Source: an uncultured Bacteroides sp.
GTDB taxonomy: Bacteria; Bacteroidota; Bacteroidia; Bacteroidales; Bacteroidaceae
Assembly (NCBI GenBank): GCA_947074235.1
Contig: CAMTOV010000007.1
Coordinates: forward strand, 1 to 43,366
Reading direction: 5' to 3'
DNA: 43,366 bases
Positions 40,080-43,366 of the stretch are shown piece by piece. Every line of letters starts with the position of its first letter. Position 1 is the first letter of the stretch. The translations under genes were made by a program, and so were the position numbers. The notes below the pieces were generated by a model. That model searched no databases, had not been told where the DNA came from, and saw nothing but the letters and a program-made list of their open reading frames with translations.

Positions 40080-41294
40080 TTACATGATGGCTTCAATTTC
40101 TTCAAATTGAGGACCCATGTTTAGATTATAATAAATTCTATAAAGACCTGGAGCCCACAAATCTTTTTGATCAGGACGTAGTTCTCTTGCTTTAACGTAA
40201 TATGGCAAAGCTTCTTCATACATCGCTTTGATATTTGCTTGATCAGTTGCATACTTAGAATCATTGATATCAGTAGAAGCTGCATCAGATACATCTTGAG
40301 CTTTCATCAATAATACAAGACCTAAATTAGAATAAGCTTCTGCATATTCTGGGTCAGCAGCAATAGTTTTCTTGTAGAAATCAATAGCTTGATCATACTC
40401 TTTCATGTTATGGAAAAGGTATGCTTTTACGTAAAGATAAAGCTTGTTATTAGGATCTTTAGCCAACATATTATCAGCAAATTCCATCGCCTTTTCTGGT
40501 TGATTAGAGCTGCTATAATAGTCTACTAAGTTAGCAAAGAAATACTGGTTTTCTGGGAACTTAAGGATACCATCTTGCAATGATTGAACCCATTGCACTG
40601 TGTCACCTTTAGCTTTCAAAGCTTCAGACCAAATTTGCATAGCAACACCACCATTTTCTTTGTCTTGAATAGCTATAGGAGCATATTTAAGAACAGCATC
40701 AGAAGCTTCAACATTATTAGCAGCCAACAAAGCATAGTATGCTACTTGTGGCAACAATGTGTCAGTTGCCGCAATACTACCCTTTTCGTTCAACATAGGA
40801 TAAGATGCTGATTCTACGTAAGTTCCAAAGAATTTTAATGCACCTTCACTGTCATGTTTGTTGAATGATTCAATACCACCATTGATAAGATTTCCGCGTT
40901 CAGCCAACATAGAAGCAGCATTTGCTTTTCTATATTTATTCTTGATTTTTCCTTTTTCGTTAGGAACTTCAGAAAGCTCATCGCACTTCAAGAAATACTC
41001 ATACATCTTCAAAACGCTATTATACATAGTCAAAGTATCATAAGGTTTATTCAAGAATGCATTCTTCATTTCTTCCTCGTTGATACGTTTTTGAATAAGA
41101 CCTGCTACATCCCATGCTGCTGCATCGTCTTTCGTTTCAGCATTTACTAATGCTGCATCAATTAATTGTTGTGCTTTTTTAAAATCAGGTTTCACGTCGT
41201 TGGCAATTGTACGAGCCTCTTTTACGTTTTTTTGTTGCGCAAATGCGAAGCCAACTGCCATCAATAACACCATCGAAAATAATACTCTTTTCAT
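40080..41294 (-). CDS. Secreted/periplasmic TPR protein
   Basis: Signal peptide 'MKRVLFSMVLLMAVGFAFAQ'; TPRs incl. 'YVKAYLFHNMKEYDQAIDFYKKTIAADPEYAEAYSNLGLVLL'. Confidence 0.9.
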   Translation of the reverse strand: MKRVLFSMVLLMAVGFAFAQQKNVKEARTIANDVKPDFKKAQQLIDAALVNAETKDDAAAWDVAGLIQKRINEEEMKNAFLNKPYDTLTMYNSVLKMYEYFLKCDELSEVPNEKGKIKNKYRKANAASMLAERGNLINGGIESFNKHDSEGALKFFGTYVESASYPMLNEKGSIAATDTLLPQVAYYALLAANNVEASDAVLKYAPIAIQDKENGGVAMQIWSEALKAKGDTVQWVQSLQDGILKFPENQYFFANLVDYYSSSNQPEKAMEFADNMLAKDPNNKLYLYVKAYLFHNMKEYDQAIDFYKKTIAADPEYAEAYSNLGLVLLMKAQDVSDAASTDINDSKYATDQANIKAMYEEALPYYVKARELRPDQKDLWAPGLYRIYYNLNMGPQFEEIEAIM

Positions 41295-41330
41295 GATTGT
41301 TGTTTTTGATTAGTTATTAATATTATTTGT

Positions 41331-43366
41331 CTATTCCATTGTCAATTCATCCGTACCATTGTCAACAACATCTGTTGCGTCGCTAATGATATTTCCTTCA
41401 ATTTCCTCTGTAGGTATCTCGTCTTCAAGACTTTCTGATGTTACCTTACAAACAGATCCAATCTGATCATTACGTTTTTCTAGGTTGATAAGACGAACAC
41501 CTTGAGTAGCTCTACCCATTACACGAATTTCAGCCACTTTCAAGCGAAGAGTGATACCCGACTTGTTGATAATCATCAAATCATTATCGTCTGTAACAGA
41601 TTTGATTGCAACAAGTTTACCTGTTTTATCAGTGATATTCATGGTTTTCACACCCTTACCACCACGGTTTGTCTTACGATAATCTTCTATTTCAGAGCGT
41701 TTTCCGTAACCTTGTTCAGATACTACCATTACCGATTCTGTTTGAAGATCTTTGATGCAAATCATACCAATTACTTCGTCTACTCCATCATGATCTAGAG
41801 TGATACCGCGAACACCTGTTGCTGTACGTCCCATCACACGCACTGCTGCTTCGTGGAAACGAATAGCGCGACCATTGCGGTTGGCGATAATAATTTCATT
41901 ATTACCATTTGTCATACGTACATCAATTACGCTGTCATCTTCGCGAATGGTGATTGCGTTAACACCATTTTGACGAGGACGAGAATACTGTTCCAATAAG
42001 GTCTTTTTGATAACCCCATTTTTAGTACAGAACAATACATAATGACTGTTGATATAATCTTTATCTTCAAGACTCTTCACACGTAGATATGCTGTTACTG
42101 CATCGTCAGAGTCGATATTTAATAAGTTTTGGATTGCTCTACCTTTCGATGTTTTGCTTCCTTCAGGAATAGCATACACCTTCAACCAATAGCACTTACC
42201 TTTTTGAGTAAAGAACATCATGGTGTTGTGCATAGTAGCCGGATAGATATGCTCTACAAAGTCTTCATCACGCGTTTCAGAACCTTTTGAACCTACCCCA
42301 CCACGGTTTTGTGAGCGGAATTCAGTCAACGGAGTACGTTTGATGTATCCCATATGCGAGATAGTGATAATCATTTCATCATCCGCATAAAAATCTTCAG
42401 GATTGAATTCTTCAGACGAGTATACAATTTCCGAACGACGACCATCACCGTATTTAGCTTTCACCTCAGCAAGTTCATCTTTTATTACCTGACGACAGAT
42501 TTCATCATTGGTCAAAATGCTTTCCAAATAAGCAATTTGTTTCATGATTTCTTCATATTCAGCATGAAGTTGATCTTGCATAAGTCCAGTCAACTGGCGC
42601 AAACGCATCTCTACAATAGCACGAGCTTGAATATCAGTCAACTCAAAACGCTCAATCAAGCCTGCAATAGCGTCGGCAGGAGTTTTAGCTGCACGAATAA
42701 TGCGGATTACTTCGTCAATATTGTCAGAAGCAATAATAAGACCTTCCAAGATGTGTGCACGTTCTCTAGCTTTTCTCAAATCAAACTCTGTGCGACGAAT
42801 CACAACTTCGTGTCTGTGTTCAACGAAGTTTTTGATCATGTCTTTCAAGTTCAATGTGCGAGGTCTACCATGTACAAGAGCTACATTGTTTACACCAAAT
42901 GATGTTTGCAACGCAGTCATTTTGTATAGTTTATTCAACACTACGCTTGCATTAGCATCGCGTTTAATGTCGATAACGATACGCATACCTTCGCGGTCAG
43001 ACTCATCATTGGCGTTTGAAATGCCTTCAATTCTCTTGTCATTAACCAAATCTGCAATGTATTTAATAAGTTCAGCCTTATTTACATTGTAAGGAATTTC
43101 TGTAATAACAATTTTATCATGATTGTGACCCGATTCGATTTCGGCTTTAGCACGCATCACTACACGTCCGCGACCTGTTAAGTAAGCTTCGCGCACACCG
43201 CTGATACCATAAATGAATCCACCTGTTGGAAAGTCGGGAGCTTGAACATAGTTCATTAACTCTTCTACTTCAATTTCAGGATTGTTGATATAAGCTTCAC
43301 ATGCATCAATCACTTCCGAAAGGTTGTGAGGAGGCATATTGGTTGCCATACCTACTGCAATACCCG
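41331..43366 (-). CDS. gyrA: DNA gyrase subunit A, N-terminus beyond the right window edge
   Basis: 'GIAVGMATNMPPHNLSEVIDACEAYI' continues off the window edge; 'RPRTLNLKDMIKNFVEHRHEVVIRRTEFDLRKARERAHILEGL', 'QNRGGVGSKG' GyrA-box-like sequence. Confidence 0.97.
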   Translation of the reverse strand, partial: GIAVGMATNMPPHNLSEVIDACEAYINNPEIEVEELMNYVQAPDFPTGGFIYGISGVREAYLTGRGRVVMRAKAEIESGHNHDKIVITEIPYNVNKAELIKYIADLVNDKRIEGISNANDESDREGMRIVIDIKRDANASVVLNKLYKMTALQTSFGVNNVALVHGRPRTLNLKDMIKNFVEHRHEVVIRRTEFDLRKARERAHILEGLIIASDNIDEVIRIIRAAKTPADAIAGLIERFELTDIQARAIVEMRLRQLTGLMQDQLHAEYEEIMKQIAYLESILTNDEICRQVIKDELAEVKAKYGDGRRSEIVYSSEEFNPEDFYADDEMIITISHMGYIKRTPLTEFRSQNRGGVGSKGSETRDEDFVEHIYPATMHNTMMFFTQKGKCYWLKVYAIPEGSKTSKGRAIQNLLNIDSDDAVTAYLRVKSLEDKDYINSHYVLFCTKNGVIKKTLLEQYSRPRQNGVNAITIREDDSVIDVRMTNGNNEIIIANRNGRAIRFHEAAVRVMGRTATGVRGITLDHDGVDEVIGMICIKDLQTESVMVVSEQGYGKRSEIEDYRKTNRGGKGVKTMNITDKTGKLVAIKSVTDDNDLMIINKSGITLRLKVAEIRVMGRATQGVRLINLEKRNDQIGSVCKVTSESLEDEIPTEEIEGNIISDATDVVDNGTDELTME

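Noticed and set aside
42354-42902. 182-aa and 130-aa plus-strand ORFs opposite gyrA
   Set aside because: Antisense to gyrA, no protein-family features; explained by codon bias of the real gene.
1-43366. CRISPR array, transposon, prophage, tRNA or rRNA genes
   Set aside because: I saw no regularly spaced repeats, transposase, integrase or phage proteins, and no tRNA/rRNA signatures. A tRNAscan/Infernal run would settle the RNA genes.

Overview
Bacteroidales-type chromosomal window. The assignment rests on TAnnTTTG promoter boxes, a Bat operon, TolC/RND genes and general gene content; it is an inference, not a taxonomic test. Left to right it carries: a type I restriction-modification locus (3' part of hsdM, hsdS, hsdR); a Crp/Fnr-family and an AraC-family regulator that converge; an acyl-CoA ligase; GDP-L-fucose genes (fcl, gmd); an orphan AAA/DUF4143-type ATPase; a dicarboxylate/cation symporter; an LptF/G-type permease; tgt; lon; a TrmN6-like methyltransferase plus a UXS-like epimerase; a Nif3-like protein plus a C4 zinc-ribbon protein; a TolC-MFP-RND efflux operon; a MoxR/DUF58/Bat aerotolerance operon; a small HTH-like protein; a DUF2007-like/Usp protein; a secreted TPR protein; and most of gyrA, which runs off the right edge. 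I saw no CRISPR array, transposase, prophage, tRNA or rRNA. Most of the window is ordinary core genome, and I cannot show a clearly new multi-gene system. The best leads are: (1) a perfect 21-bp inverted repeat with a 2-nt spacer overlapping the predicted araC-family promoter; (2) an extra BatD-like protein that makes the Bat operon look built from paired modules; (3) a small conserved-looking HTH protein with its own upstream palindrome; (4) further palindromes at the starts of the ligase, symporter and efflux genes; (5) two repeat-bounded halves in hsdS. All calls come from reading the sequence and supplied ORFs; no searches or folding were run.
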